Shown: positions 46,717 to 56,304, counted from the first letter of the stretch. The stretch: DNA of 64,000 nt from Hyphomicrobiales bacterium (GCA_900469965.1 UBZP01000015.1:339806-403805), one strand, 5' to 3'. Numbers and translations are program-made. The notes: generated by a model not told the origin, from the sequence alone.

Positions 46717-48486
46717 ATGACCAGTGGCCGGTTTGCGAAACTCGGGTGGGCGGGGCTGATCGGGCTTGCGATCGCCGGCGGACCGGCGGCACAGGCGGCC
46801 GAGACCAAGCCGCCCGTCAGCGCCAGCAAGCGCTGGGAGAACGAGTTTTCCCTCTGGCAGAAGGTGTCCTCCAGCAGCGACCCGGCGGGCTACGAGACCT
46901 ATCTGAAGGACTATCCGAACGGCACTTTTGCCTCGATGGCCCGGCTCAGGCTGGCCGAGCTGAACGCCAAGGGCGTGGGCGGTGCCGCAGGCGCGGGCGA
47001 CCAGAAGCCGCAGGATCCCTCGGTTGCCGCCACCGCCGCCTCGGAAAAGGAGAAGGCCGAGGCCGCGCGCAAGGCCGACGAGGCCGCGCGGCTGAAGGCC
47101 GAGCAGGAGGCGAGGGTCGCGGCCGAGAAGCAGCGGGCGGAAGAGGAACGGCTGGCCGCGGAAGCCGAACGCAAGCGCGTGGAAGAGGCCGAGCGGCAGC
47201 GCAAGGAAGAGCAGGCGCGGGCCGAGGCCGAGGCCAGGCGTGCCGCCGAGGCGAAGGCCGAAGCCGAACGGCAGGCGGCCGAGGCCGAGCGCAAGCGCGC
47301 CGCCGAAGCGGCGGAGGCGGAACGGCTGAGGGCCGAGCAGGAGGCGAAGGCCGAGCAGGCGCGGCTGAAGGCGGAAGCGGAAGCAAAGGCTGTGGCGGAA
47401 GCCAAGGCTCAGGCCGAGGCGGCTGCTGCCGCGCGGGCCGAGGCGGAACGGGCGGAAGCGGAACGGGCAGCTGCGGAAGCCGAACGCGCGCGCGCGCTCG
47501 CCGCCGAACAGGCCGAGAAGGCGAAGGCCGAGGAAGAGGCCCGTGCCGCCGCGGAAGCGCAGGCGCAGGCGCAGGCTGATGCCGCCGCTGCCGAAAGGGC
47601 CAAGGCCGAGGCGGCAGCGGCCCAGGCTGACGCGGAGCGGGCAAATGCAGAGGCTGCGACCGCAGCACCGCCTGTCGCCGACGGCAGCGTGGCCGACGCG
47701 CTCGACACCGAGGCGCTTCCCACCGATGGCGATGCCGCTGCGACCGCCGCGGCGAACCCGGACGGCGCCCCGGCAGCCGACGGGGAGGCCGAGCGGCTGG
47801 CCCGCCGCGAGGACAACAGCTGGAGCCGTGCCGTGCTGAACGGCCGGCCGCAGGCGTTCGAGAGCTATCTGCGCGAATTCCCGCAAGGGCGTTTTGCCGA
47901 CGAGGCGCGCCAGCGTCTCGCCGCGCTGGAAAAGGGCGGCAACACAGCCGACGGCGAAGAGGCTCCGGGCGACGTCGCCACGCGGGAGCCTGCCATCAAC
48001 ACGCCCGCCACGGCTGCGCCTCTCGGAGCCGGAACGGAGCCGCTCGTGCGTCAGTCGCCGGCTGCGCCCGGCCAGCAACCGAAGGTCTACCAGACGCCGG
48101 CCGACGTGCGCGAGGCCTATCTCGACACGGGCACGCGCGCGCAGTCCCAGCGCTGGCTGAGCGCGCTCGGCTACGGCACCGGCGGGGCGGACGGCGTCTT
48201 CGGGCCGCGCACGCGTGCTGCGATCGCCGCCTGGCAGCGCTCGGCCGGCTATGCTCCGGACGGCTACCTGACGCGCAAGCAGTACCGCGAATTGCGCCAG
48301 TCGGCCCGCTTTGCCGAGGCTCGCAGCCGCGAATACGTCGCCCGCCAGCGCGCCCGGCGCGACCGTTACTACAATGACGGCTACGGCGTGTACGAGGGGC
48401 CGGTCGACGGCTACTACCTCGAAGGTCCGGTCGGGGGCGGCTACGGCCCGAGCGGCGACCTGACGATCAGCGGCCCGGGCTACTGA
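46717..48486 (+). CDS. Exported peptidoglycan-binding protein with long Ala-rich coiled coil
   Basis: Envelope protein of 589 aa: signal peptide (about 1-30), a TPR-like motif (FSLWQKVSSSSDPAGYETYLKDYPNG, about 45-75), a coiled coil of roughly 230 residues almost wholly Ala, Glu, Lys and Arg (about 110-340), a second copy of the TPR-like motif (AVLNGRPQAFESYLREFPQGRFADEAR, about 370-400), a Pro/Ala linker, a peptidoglycan-binding domain (AQSQRWLSALGYGTGGADGVFGPRTRAAIAAWQ, about 480-530) and a Tyr/Gly-rich tail. Likely a spacer anchored to the cell wall. ATG 46717 follows AAAGGG; ATG 46687 is the alternative. Confidence 0.82.
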   Translation: MTSGRFAKLGWAGLIGLAIAGGPAAQAAETKPPVSASKRWENEFSLWQKVSSSSDPAGYETYLKDYPNGTFASMARLRLAELNAKGVGGAAGAGDQKPQDPSVAATAASEKEKAEAARKADEAARLKAEQEARVAAEKQRAEEERLAAEAERKRVEEAERQRKEEQARAEAEARRAAEAKAEAERQAAEAERKRAAEAAEAERLRAEQEAKAEQARLKAEAEAKAVAEAKAQAEAAAAARAEAERAEAERAAAEAERARALAAEQAEKAKAEEEARAAAEAQAQAQADAAAAERAKAEAAAAQADAERANAEAATAAPPVADGSVADALDTEALPTDGDAAATAAANPDGAPAADGEAERLARREDNSWSRAVLNGRPQAFESYLREFPQGRFADEARQRLAALEKGGNTADGEEAPGDVATREPAINTPATAAPLGAGTEPLVRQSPAAPGQQPKVYQTPADVREAYLDTGTRAQSQRWLSALGYGTGGADGVFGPRTRAAIAAWQRSAGYAPDGYLTRKQYRELRQSARFAEARSREYVARQRARRDRYYNDGYGVYEGPVDGYYLEGPVGGGYGPSGDLTISGPGY

Positions 48487-48596
48487 GCGACCAGGGCACC
48501 TGATCGAGCATCCGCCGCGGCGACGCATTCGACGCGGCGGACGCCGTTTCCTGCCAATTGACTTCCATCCTGCTCAGGCATAATCATCGCCACTAT

Positions 48597-48890
48597 TGGA
48601 AGGTGCGCCGGTCCAGTGATGGACGGGCGCTTAAATGGGAACGTGACGGGGTGGACCCAATCAGGGCGCTCCAATCACGGCCGACCCCGCGACTGTAGAG
48701 TGGCGAGGCCTATCCGACCGGTCGTTGCGACCGGAAAAGCCACTGGGTGGCGGCATGATGAACCGGGGTCTGGACGCCTCTATTTCTACGAATCGTCCGC
48801 CTTTCATGCCGCGCTCCACCCGGGAAGGCGAGGATGGGCCGCAGGCGCAATTGCGCCCGACGCCGCGAGCCAGGAGACCTGCCGGCCAAT
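48597..48890 (+). promoter_or_regulatory. Adenosylcobalamin riboswitch
   Basis: The conserved blocks of the cobalamin riboswitch appear in order: AGGTGCGCCGG (48601), GGGAACGTGAC (about 48637), CCGCGACTGT (about 48687), AAGCCACTGGGTGG (about 48737), CCGGGAAGGCGA (about 48819) and the B12 box GCCAGGAGACCTGCC (about 48868-48883). It precedes cbtB by about 55 bp and should shut off cobalt uptake and the cob genes behind it when adenosylcobalamin is plentiful. Confidence 0.93.
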
Positions 48891-48943
48891 GAGGGCATGG
48901 TGCCCGACCTGGGGATTTCCCCGTTGCCAGCACGGAGGTTGTC

Positions 48944-49120
48944 ATGGCTGCTTCGAACGTCTCTTCTGTTTCGCTTTCCCTCAACGATCGTCTTTATGCC
49001 GGTCTCTTTGCGCTTCTCGTCGGCGGATTTCTGGTATTCGGCGCAGGCCTTGCCAATTCGTCCGTTCTGCACGACACCGCGCACGATACCCGCCACTCCT
49101 ACGGCTTTCCCTGCCACTGA
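48944..49120 (+). CDS. cbtB: CbtB, small subunit of a cobalt transporter
   Basis: Membrane protein of 58 aa with a single helix (YAGLFALLVGGFLVFGAGLA) and a His-rich C-terminus (HDTAHDTRHSYGFPCH) that is the family hallmark and probable metal site. CGGAGG lies upstream of the ATG. It sits directly behind the cobalamin riboswitch and 12 bp before cbtA. Confidence 0.93.
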   Translation: MAASNVSSVSLSLNDRLYAGLFALLVGGFLVFGAGLANSSVLHDTAHDTRHSYGFPCH

Positions 49121-49132
49121 GGAGTTGAACTC

Positions 49133-49921
49133 ATGATCGTGAAGTATCTCCTGGCCGCTCTGGTGGCCGGGCTGTTCTCCGGTGCCCTGATGACGGTCGC
49201 CCAGGAGGCGCGCGTCATTCCGCTCATCCTGCATGCCGAGGAATACGAGGTCGAGGGCGGCGAGGCGGAGCCTGCCGCGCCCGCGGCGACCGGCACCGAG
49301 GTTCAGCCGGAGGCGGAGCATTCCTCGCTGCGCATCGGCGCGGCGCTGTCGGAGGTCGCGGAATATCTGTCACCGATCTCGGTCGCCCATGCCCATGAGG
49401 GCGAGCACGAGGAGGGCGGCATCATGTTCGGTATGAGCCGCTTTTCCGGGACCCTGCTCGCCAATCTCGTGACCGGCGCCGGCTTCGCCCTGCTTCTGGC
49501 GGGCGTCAGCCTTGTGACGGGCAATGCGATCACCGTCGCCAACGGGGCGCTCTGGGGTGCTGCCGGCTGGCTCGCCGTCCATCTCTTGCCGTCGATCGGC
49601 CTGCCGCCGGAGCTTCCGGGCTTTCCGGCGGCCGAGCTCGGCGACCGGCAGGTCTGGTGGGTCGCGACCGTGGTGCTATCGGCCGTCGGGCTGTACCTCG
49701 TGATCCTGAAGGACGGGATTGCGGCGAAGGTCGCGGGCATCGCGCTGATCGCGGCGCCGCAGGTCTACGGCGCGCCGCAGCCGGCCGATATCGCCAGCAA
49801 CGTGCCGGCCGTGCTCGGGGCGGAGTTCGCCGTGGCAGCACTCGCCACCACGCTGTTCTTCTGGATCGTGCTCGGCCTGTCGCTGGGCTACGCCAACGAG
49901 AAGATCGCAAAGGCAGACTGA
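49133..49921 (+). CDS. cbtA: CbtA, cobalt transporter subunit
   Basis: Membrane protein of 262 aa with about five helices; [16 protein letters not shown] at the N-terminus and [19 protein letters not shown] in a loop are typical of CbtA. A periplasmic or cytoplasmic loop carries a His-rich stretch ([11 protein letters not shown]) suited to binding cobalt. It is in the riboswitch-controlled operon, and its stop overlaps the start of cobU by one base. Confidence 0.93.
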   Translation: MIVKYLLAALVAGLFSGALMTVAQEARVIPLILHAEEYEVEGGEAEPAAPAATGTEVQPEAEHSSLRIGAALSEVAEYLSPISVAHAHEGEHEEGGIMFGMSRFSGTLLANLVTGAGFALLLAGVSLVTGNAITVANGALWGAAGWLAVHLLPSIGLPPELPGFPAAELGDRQVWWVATVVLSAVGLYLVILKDGIAAKVAGIALIAAPQVYGAPQPADIASNVPAVLGAEFAVAALATTLFFWIVLGLSLGYANEKIAKAD

Positions 49922-50448
49922 TGAAAACGACATCGCCCGGAGCCGTCCTGGTTCTGGGCGGTGCGCGTTCCGGAAAATCCGCATTCGCCGAAAGGCTGGC
50001 CGCGGAGAGCGGACTTGCCAAGCACTACATCGCCACCGGCCGCGCCTGGGACGACGAGATGCGCGCGCGGATCGACCAGCACAAGGCCCAGCGCGGCAGC
50101 CATGGCTGGGTGACGCACGAGGAGCCGCTGGCGCTGCCGGAGCGTATCAACGACACGGCGCGTGAGGATCGGGTGCTGCTCGTCGATTGCCTGACGCTCT
50201 GGGTGACGAACCTGATGCTCGAAAAGCACGACATGGCGGCAGCCTTCGACGATCTCGCCGCCGCCGTCGTCACCGCGCCCGGGCGGCTCATCTTCGTCTC
50301 CAACGAGGTCGGGCTCGGGATCGTCCCGGACAACCAGATGGCGCGCGAATTCCGCGACCACGCCGGCAGGCTGCACCAGCAGGTGGCGCAGCTCGCTTCC
50401 GAAGTCTATTTTGTCGCGGCAGGCCTGCCGCTGAAAATGAAGGGTTGA
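49921..50448 (+). CDS. cobU: Adenosylcobinamide kinase/guanylyltransferase
   Basis: Bifunctional enzyme of 175 aa (CobP in Pseudomonas denitrificans naming) that phosphorylates adenosylcobinamide and then adds GMP in nucleotide-loop assembly. Walker A GGARSGKS (about residue 13), the family motif [24 protein letters not shown] and [12 protein letters not shown] are all present. The start ATG 49921 overlaps the cbtA stop. Complete. Confidence 0.94.
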   Translation: MKTTSPGAVLVLGGARSGKSAFAERLAAESGLAKHYIATGRAWDDEMRARIDQHKAQRGSHGWVTHEEPLALPERINDTAREDRVLLVDCLTLWVTNLMLEKHDMAAAFDDLAAAVVTAPGRLIFVSNEVGLGIVPDNQMAREFRDHAGRLHQQVAQLASEVYFVAAGLPLKMKG

Positions 50449-50452
50449 GCCC

Positions 50453-51502
50453 ATGCTCCAGCAAAAGATCCCCGCCACCGTCATCACCGGCTTCCTCGGC
50501 GCGGGCAAGACGACGATGATCCGCAACCTCTTGCAGAACGCCAACGGCCGGCGGATTGCGCTGATCATCAACGAGTTCGGCGATCTCGGCGTCGACGGCG
50601 ACGTGCTGAAGGGCTGCGGTGCGGAGGCCTGCAGCGAGGACGACATCATCGAGCTTACCAACGGCTGCATCTGCTGCACCGTCGCCGACGACTTCATCCC
50701 GACCATGTCGAAGCTGCTGGAGCGCGAGAACCGCCCCGACCACATCGTCATCGAGACCTCAGGCCTGGCGCTGCCGCAGCCGCTGGTCGCCGCCTTCAAC
50801 TGGCCGGAGATCAAGACGCAGGTGACGGTGGACGGCGTGGTGACCGTCGTGGACAGCGCCGCCGTCGCCGCCGGGCGTTTCGCCGACGACCATGACCGCG
50901 TGGACGCGCTGCGCGTCAACGACGACAACCTCGACCACGAAAGCCCGCTGGAGGAACTGTTCGAGGACCAGCTGACCGCCGCCGACCTGATCGTGCTCAA
51001 CAAGACCGACCTGATCGACGCGGCCGGGCTGAAGACGGTGCGCGACGAGGTCGCCGCCCGGATCGCCCGTAAGCCGACAATGATCGAGGCGAGGAACGGC
51101 GACGTCGCCGCCGCCGTCCTGCTCGGGCTCGGCGTCGGCACCGAGGACGACATCAAGAACCGCAAGTCGCACCACGAGCTGGAACACGAGAACGGCGAGG
51201 AACACGACCACGACGAGTTCGACAGCTTCGTCGTCGAAGTCGGTGCGGTCGCCGATCCGGCCGCCTTCGTCGAGCGGCTGAAGGGCGTGATCGCCGAGCA
51301 CGACGTGCTGCGCGTCAAGGGCTTTGCCGACGTGCCCGGCAAGCCGATGCGGCTCCTGATCCAGGCGGTCGGCAGCCGCATCGACCAGTATTTCGAGCGT
51401 GCCTGGGCGCCGGGCGAGACCCGCGGCACCCGGCTCGTCGTCATCGGCCTGCACGACATGGACGAACAGGCCGTGCGCGCGGCGATCGCCGCTGCGGTGT
51501 GA
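50453..51502 (+). CDS. cobW: CobW, GTP-dependent metal chaperone of the cobalamin pathway
   Basis: G3E-family GTPase of 349 aa thought to deliver Co(II) to the cobaltochelatase. Walker A GFLGAGKTT (about residue 11), metal-binding CICC in LTNGCICCTVADD, NKTDLI and a C-terminal CobW_C domain. A His/Asp/Glu-rich linker (HHELEHENGEEHDHDEF) around residue 240 is a likely metal buffer. Only 4 bp after cobU and 141 bp before cobN. Confidence 0.95.
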   Translation: MLQQKIPATVITGFLGAGKTTMIRNLLQNANGRRIALIINEFGDLGVDGDVLKGCGAEACSEDDIIELTNGCICCTVADDFIPTMSKLLERENRPDHIVIETSGLALPQPLVAAFNWPEIKTQVTVDGVVTVVDSAAVAAGRFADDHDRVDALRVNDDNLDHESPLEELFEDQLTAADLIVLNKTDLIDAAGLKTVRDEVAARIARKPTMIEARNGDVAAAVLLGLGVGTEDDIKNRKSHHELEHENGEEHDHDEFDSFVVEVGAVADPAAFVERLKGVIAEHDVLRVKGFADVPGKPMRLLIQAVGSRIDQYFERAWAPGETRGTRLVVIGLHDMDEQAVRAAIAAAV

Positions 51503-51643
51503 TCCGGGCATGGGCGCGCGGCCACATCGCTCGCCGCGGCCTGCGTCGCATCTGCGAGCGGGCGGGAACGGGCGGGCCGGGCCGGACGGTCCTCGGGGCA
51601 ATCCCGGGGATGATGGCGGCTGCGGACGGATGGAGGGGAGCGC

Positions 51644-54600
51644 ATGCACCTGCTCTTAGCCCAAAAGGGGACGATCGCCGACGGCAAGGAGGCGATCGAT
51701 CTCGGACAATCGCCGGGCGAGGTCCTGTTCCTGTCGGCGGCGGATACCGAGCTTGCGTCGATCGCCGCCGCCCATAGCGGCCGGCGCACGGCGACGCGCC
51801 TGCGGCTTGCCAGCCTCGCCGCGCTCAGCCACCCGATGTCGGTCGACACCTATGTCGAGCGGACGGCGCGGCATGCGCGGCTGATCGTCGCGCGCGCGCT
51901 CGGCGGCGCCAGCTATTTCCGCTACGTGCTCGAGGCGCTGCATGCGACCGCGGTCGCGAACGACATCGCGCTCGTGGCGCTGCCGGGCGACGACCGGCCG
52001 GACGACGGGCTGGCGCCGTTCAACCGGATTGCGGACGAGGACCGGCTGCGGCTCTGGGCCTATCTCACCGAGGGCGGCGCGGAGAATGCCGGCCGCTTCC
52101 TCGCCTATGCCGACGCGCTCGTCTTCGGCGGCGACAGGCCGGCACCGGCGGTGCCGCTTTCAAAGGCCGGGATCTGGTGGCCCGGGCGGGGTGTCGTCGA
52201 CGTCGAGACGTGGGACGAGATTTGCCCCTCACCCCAGCCCTCTCCTCGTGAACGGGGAGAGGGGGCGGTTGCGGCAGGGGTAGAGGGCGACTCTCATCCG
52301 CCGCGCTTGCGGGGAGAGGTTGTGGCCGCCGCCGATGGCTCCCCTTCGCCCCGCTTGCGGGGAGAAGGTGCCCGAAGGGCGGATGAGGGGCTTTCGGACG
52401 CGACCGGTGTGCCCGTGGCACCCCCCTCTGTCCTGCCGGACATCTCCCCCTCAAGGGGGGAGATCGGGCCACCGCGGGTCGTTGCGGGCGTGGAGAGCGC
52501 CGTGATCGACGCAGGAGGGCACTATTCGGCTGTCTTGCAGCAGCAAGCCAGGGTCGAAGGTCCGCAGACTTCAGCTTTGCCTGGCGGGCGGGCCGCGGCT
52601 CCATCGATCTCCCCCCTCGAGGGGGAGATGCCCGGCAGGGCAGAGGGGGGCAACCTCGCACAGGGAGAACTGAGTGCTGCGGCGGGACGCGTGGCCGCGG
52701 GCCCGGCATCCGGTCCGCCGACCGTCGCCATCTGCTTCTATCGCGCCTATGTCCAGAGCGGCGAGACGCGGCCGGTGGAGCTTCTGATCGAGGCGCTGGC
52801 GGCCGAGGGCGTGCGGGCGCTGCCGGTGTTCGTCTCCAGCCTCAAGGATCCCGCATCGATCGAGACCGTCCGGGCCGCCTTTGCGGCCGCCCGTCCCGAG
52901 GTCGTGCTGAACGCCACGAGTTTCGCCGTCTCCGCGCCCGGCGCCCACCGCAAGCCGACGGTCCTGGACGAGGCCGGCGCGCAGGTGTTGCAGGTGATCT
53001 TTTCCGGCTCCTCCCGCGAGGCCTGGCAGGCGTCCGGGCAGGGGCTGACGGCGCGGGACCTCGGCATGAACGTGTCGCTGCCGGAGGTGGACGGACGGGT
53101 GCTGTCGCGGGCGGTCTCGTTCAAGGCGGCGGCGCGCTGGGACGCGGCGGTGGAGACCAACATCGTCAGCCTCGAACCGGCCGAGGACCGGATCCGGTTT
53201 TCGGCCCGGCTTGCGGCCAACTGGGCGCGGCTGCGCCGCACCCGGGCTGCCGAAAGGCGCATCGCGCTCGTCATGGCCAACTATCCCGACCGGGACGGGC
53301 GGCTCGGCAACGGCGTCGGGCTGGATACGCCGGCAGGCACGCTTCATATCCTGCGCGCCATGCAGGGCGAGGGCTATGCGACCGGCGAACTGCCGGCCGA
53401 CGGCGACGCGCTGATGGCGCATCTGATGGCCGGGCCGACCAATGCGGCGCGCGACGGCCGCGAAATCCGCGAGACGCTTTCCCTGAGCGAGTACAGGTGC
53501 TTCTTCGCGACACTTCCGAAATCGGTTCAGGACGAGGTGACGGCCCGATGGGGTGCGCCGGAGGCCGATCCCTTCGTGACGGGGGACGTCTTCGCGCTGC
53601 CGCTCGCCCGCTTCGGCGAGACGCTGGTCGGCATCCAGCCGGCCCGCGGCTACGGTATCGATCCGAAGGAGACCTACCATTCCCCGGACCTCGTGCCGCC
53701 GCACGGCTATTTCGCCTTCTATGCCTATCTGCGCGCGGTCCGTGGCGTCCATGCCATCGTCCATGTCGGCAAGCACGGCAACCTCGAATGGCTGCCGGGC
53801 AAGGCGCTCGCCCTGTCCGAAGCCTGCTATCCGGAAGCCGTGTTCGGGCCGGTGCCGCATCTCTATCCGTTCATCGTCAACGATCCGGGCGAAGGCACGC
53901 AGGCCAAGCGCCGCTCCGCCGCCGTCATCATCGACCATCTGACGCCGCCGCTGACGCGGGCGGAAAGCTATGGCCCGCTGAAGGACCTGGAGGCGCTGGT
54001 CGACGAATATTACGACGCCTCCGGCGGCGACCCGCGGCGGCTCCGGCTGCTCAGCCGGCAGATCCTCGATCTCGTGCGCGACATCGGCCTCGACCAGGAT
54101 GCGGGGATCGCGAAATCCGACGGCGAGCAGGCGGCGCTGCAGAAGCTCGACGCCTATCTCTGCGACCTGAAGGAGATGCAGATCCGCGACGGCCTGCATG
54201 TCTTCGGCGTATCGCCGTCAGGCCGGCTCCTGACCGACCTGACGCTGGCTCTGGCGCGCGTGCCGCGCGGTCTCGGCGAGGGCGGCGACGCCAGCCTGCA
54301 GCGGGCGATCGCGGCGGATGCGCTGGGCGAAGCGACGGTGTTTCCTTCGTCGACCACATCGCTTGAGGCGTCCACTCGGCCATACGCCTTCGACCCGCTC
54401 GATTGCATCCCCTCGGATCCATGGACCGGGCCGCGTCCGGATATTCTCGCCGGCCTTTCCGATGCCCCGTGGCGGTCTGCCGGCGATACGGTCGAGCGGA
54501 TCGAACTGCTGGCGGCGAAGCTCGTTTGCGGCGCGGTGCCGTGCCCGGAGGGCTGGGATACCACGAGGGCGGTGCTGGGTGAGGTCGACGCGACGATCCG

Positions 54601-55918
54601 CCCGGCGATCGAAGCCTGCGGTGCGGCCGAGATGGCGGCGCTGATGCGCGGGCTGGATGGCCGCTTCGTCGAGCCGGGGCCTTCCGGCGCGCCGACGCGG
54701 GGACGGCCGGACGTGCTGCCGACCGGGCGGAACTTCTATTCCGTCGACAGCCGCGCCGTGCCGACGCCCGCCGCCTGGGAACTGGGTCGGAAGTCGGCGG
54801 AGCTGCTGGTGACGCGCTATGCGCAGGACCATGGCGAATGGCCCACGGCCTTCGGCATCACCGCTTGGGGCACGTCGAACATGCGCACCGGCGGCGACGA
54901 CATTGCCCAGGCGCTCGCCCTGATCGGCGCGAAACCGGTGTGGGACACGCTGTCGCGGCGGGTGACCGGCTACGAGATCATTCCGCCCGCCCTGCTGCGC
55001 CGGCCGCGGGTCGACGTGACGCTGCGCATCTCCGGCTTCTTCCGCGATGCCTTTCCCGAGCAGATCGCGCTGTTCGACCGCGCGGTGCGCGCGATCGGCG
55101 CGCTCGACGAGGATAGTGCGGACAATCCGATCGCAGCGCGGATGCGGGCCGAGGCCGCAGCCCTTGCCGCCGACGGCGCCAGCGCGGGAGAGGCGGTCGC
55201 CAGAGCCGGATACCGCGTCTTCGGTGCCAAACCGGGCAGCTACGGCGCCGGCCTGCAGACGATGATCGACGAAGGGCTGTGGCAGGATCGGGGCGATCTC
55301 GCCGAGGCGTGGCTCGCCTGGGGCGCGCATGCCTATGCCGGCGAGGGCGAGGATGTTTCCAGCCGCGACCGGCTGGAGGCGCGGATGAGGAGCCTGCAGG
55401 CGATCGTCCAGAACCAGGACAACCGCGAGCACGATCTGCTCGACAGCGACGAATACTACCAGTTCGAGGGCGGGATGGCGGCGGCGGTCGAGCACCTGAC
55501 GGGGGCGCAGCCGACGGTCTACCACAACGACCATTCGCGCCCGGAAAAGCCCGTCGTGCGCACCCTCGACGACGAGATCGGGCGGGTGGTCCGCGCCCGC
55601 GTCGTCAATCCGAAGTGGATCGAGGGCGTGATGCGCCACGGCTACAAGGGTGCCTTCGAGCTGGCGGCGACCGTCGACTTCATGTTCGCCTTCGCCGCGA
55701 CCACCGGGGCGGTGAAGGACCATCATTTCGAAGCGGTCTACAAGGCGTATATTCTGGACGAGCGCGTGCGCGCCTTCATGGCCGAGAAGAACCCGGCGGC
55801 GCTGAAGGAGATGTCCGACCGCCTGGTCGAGGCGATCGACCGCCGGCTGTGGGCGCCGCGCTCCAATTCGGCGCGATTCGAACTGGGAGAGATCGCCGGG
55901 GACAGGAGGGCGTCATGA
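51644..55918 (+). CDS. cobN: Cobaltochelatase subunit CobN with a repeat-derived insertion
   Basis: Large ATP-dependent chelatase subunit, 1424 aa, inserting cobalt into hydrogenobyrinic acid a,c-diamide with CobS and CobT (not in the window). Recognisable segments: GNGVGLDTPAGTLHIL, YGIDPKETYHSPDLVPPHGYFAFY, VHVGKHGNLEWLPGKAL, LPTGRNFYSVDSRAVPTPAAW, TAWGTSNMRTGGDDIAQAL. Residues about 195-348 are foreign to the family: Pro/Arg/Gly-rich text coded by palindromic repeats. Without them the length is about 1270, normal for CobN. The frame is open throughout, so a full-length protein is expected if the insert is tolerated. The stop overlaps the next gene (ATGA). Confidence 0.94.
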   Translation: MHLLLAQKGTIADGKEAIDLGQSPGEVLFLSAADTELASIAAAHSGRRTATRLRLASLAALSHPMSVDTYVERTARHARLIVARALGGASYFRYVLEALHATAVANDIALVALPGDDRPDDGLAPFNRIADEDRLRLWAYLTEGGAENAGRFLAYADALVFGGDRPAPAVPLSKAGIWWPGRGVVDVETWDEICPSPQPSPRERGEGAVAAGVEGDSHPPRLRGEVVAAADGSPSPRLRGEGARRADEGLSDATGVPVAPPSVLPDISPSRGEIGPPRVVAGVESAVIDAGGHYSAVLQQQARVEGPQTSALPGGRAAAPSISPLEGEMPGRAEGGNLAQGELSAAAGRVAAGPASGPPTVAICFYRAYVQSGETRPVELLIEALAAEGVRALPVFVSSLKDPASIETVRAAFAAARPEVVLNATSFAVSAPGAHRKPTVLDEAGAQVLQVIFSGSSREAWQASGQGLTARDLGMNVSLPEVDGRVLSRAVSFKAAARWDAAVETNIVSLEPAEDRIRFSARLAANWARLRRTRAAERRIALVMANYPDRDGRLGNGVGLDTPAGTLHILRAMQGEGYATGELPADGDALMAHLMAGPTNAARDGREIRETLSLSEYRCFFATLPKSVQDEVTARWGAPEADPFVTGDVFALPLARFGETLVGIQPARGYGIDPKETYHSPDLVPPHGYFAFYAYLRAVRGVHAIVHVGKHGNLEWLPGKALALSEACYPEAVFGPVPHLYPFIVNDPGEGTQAKRRSAAVIIDHLTPPLTRAESYGPLKDLEALVDEYYDASGGDPRRLRLLSRQILDLVRDIGLDQDAGIAKSDGEQAALQKLDAYLCDLKEMQIRDGLHVFGVSPSGRLLTDLTLALARVPRGLGEGGDASLQRAIAADALGEATVFPSSTTSLEASTRPYAFDPLDCIPSDPWTGPRPDILAGLSDAPWRSAGDTVERIELLAAKLVCGAVPCPEGWDTTRAVLGEVDATIRPAIEACGAAEMAALMRGLDGRFVEPGPSGAPTRGRPDVLPTGRNFYSVDSRAVPTPAAWELGRKSAELLVTRYAQDHGEWPTAFGITAWGTSNMRTGGDDIAQALALIGAKPVWDTLSRRVTGYEIIPPALLRRPRVDVTLRISGFFRDAFPEQIALFDRAVRAIGALDEDSADNPIAARMRAEAAALAADGASAGEAVARAGYRVFGAKPGSYGAGLQTMIDEGLWQDRGDLAEAWLAWGAHAYAGEGEDVSSRDRLEARMRSLQAIVQNQDNREHDLLDSDEYYQFEGGMAAAVEHLTGAQPTVYHNDHSRPEKPVVRTLDDEIGRVVRARVVNPKWIEGVMRHGYKGAFELAATVDFMFAFAATTGAVKDHHFEAVYKAYILDERVRAFMAEKNPAALKEMSDRLVEAIDRRLWAPRSNSARFELGEIAGDRRAS
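52228..52690. repeat. Cluster of palindromic repeat elements inserted in-frame in cobN
   Basis: Several hairpin-forming units lie in a row: CTCTCCTCGTGAACGGGGAGAG (two short words), CTTCGCCCCGCTTGCGGGGAGAAG, CATCTCCCCCTCAAGGGGGGAGAT and GATCTCCCCCCTCGAGGGGGAGAT. The last two belong to about 45-bp copies in opposite orientation (about 52421-52468 and 52601-52648). Together they encode about 150 residues (CPSPQPSPRERGEG and similar) in the cobN frame with no stop. Resembles rhizobial RIME-like and Rickettsia RPE-type elements. Confidence 0.8.
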
Positions 55919-56304
55919 GCGGCCTTTCCGGACGCTGCCTGTGCCGATCGGTGCGCTATCGCGTTTCCGGTCCGATCATCCACACCGGCCATTGCCACTG
56001 CGAGAGCTGCCGGCGGGCGACGTCCTCGCCGGTGACGAGCTTTTTCTGCGTCGCGACTGCGGATGTCGCCTTCGAGGGGGAGGCGCTGCGCCACTTTGCC
56101 TCCTCGCCCGGGGTCTCGCGCGGTTTCTGCGGCAATTGCGGCTCGCCGATGAGCTTTGCGACGGACAAGCGGCCCGGCGAGATCGATCTCTACGTCGGCA
56201 CGCTCGACGATGCCTCGGGCGTGACCGTCAGCCAGCACTGGTTCTGGAGCGAGCGGGTCGCCTGGCTTTCCTGCGACGACGACCTGCCCAAGCATGACAA
56301 TTGA
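55915..56304 (+). CDS. GFA family protein (glutathione-dependent formaldehyde-activating-like, CENP-V fold)
   Basis: Small zinc protein of 129 aa. The GFA motif is clear: GRCLCRSVRYRV, HTGHCHCESCRRATSSPVTSFF, and FCGNCGSPMSF, with two zinc-binding cysteine groups. Family founders catalyse or assist S-hydroxymethylglutathione formation, but most members have unknown roles. It is translationally coupled to cobN (ATGA) and 10 bp before cobO, so it is in the cobalamin operon. A link to formaldehyde from the nearby C1 pathway is possible but untested. Confidence 0.9.
   Translation: MSGLSGRCLCRSVRYRVSGPIIHTGHCHCESCRRATSSPVTSFFCVATADVAFEGEALRHFASSPGVSRGFCGNCGSPMSFATDKRPGEIDLYVGTLDDASGVTVSQHWFWSERVAWLSCDDDLPKHDN

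Noticed and set aside
46498-48528. 676-codon minus-strand frame opposite the coiled-coil protein
   Set aside because: A mirror of the Ala/Glu/Lys repeats. Its last 54 codons (46498-46662) could form a small gene, but they overlap cobQ and have no family match.
52228-52690. CRISPR array in the repeats inside cobN
   Set aside because: Units are irregular, palindromic, in mixed orientation and without equal-length spacers; the reading frame continues through them.
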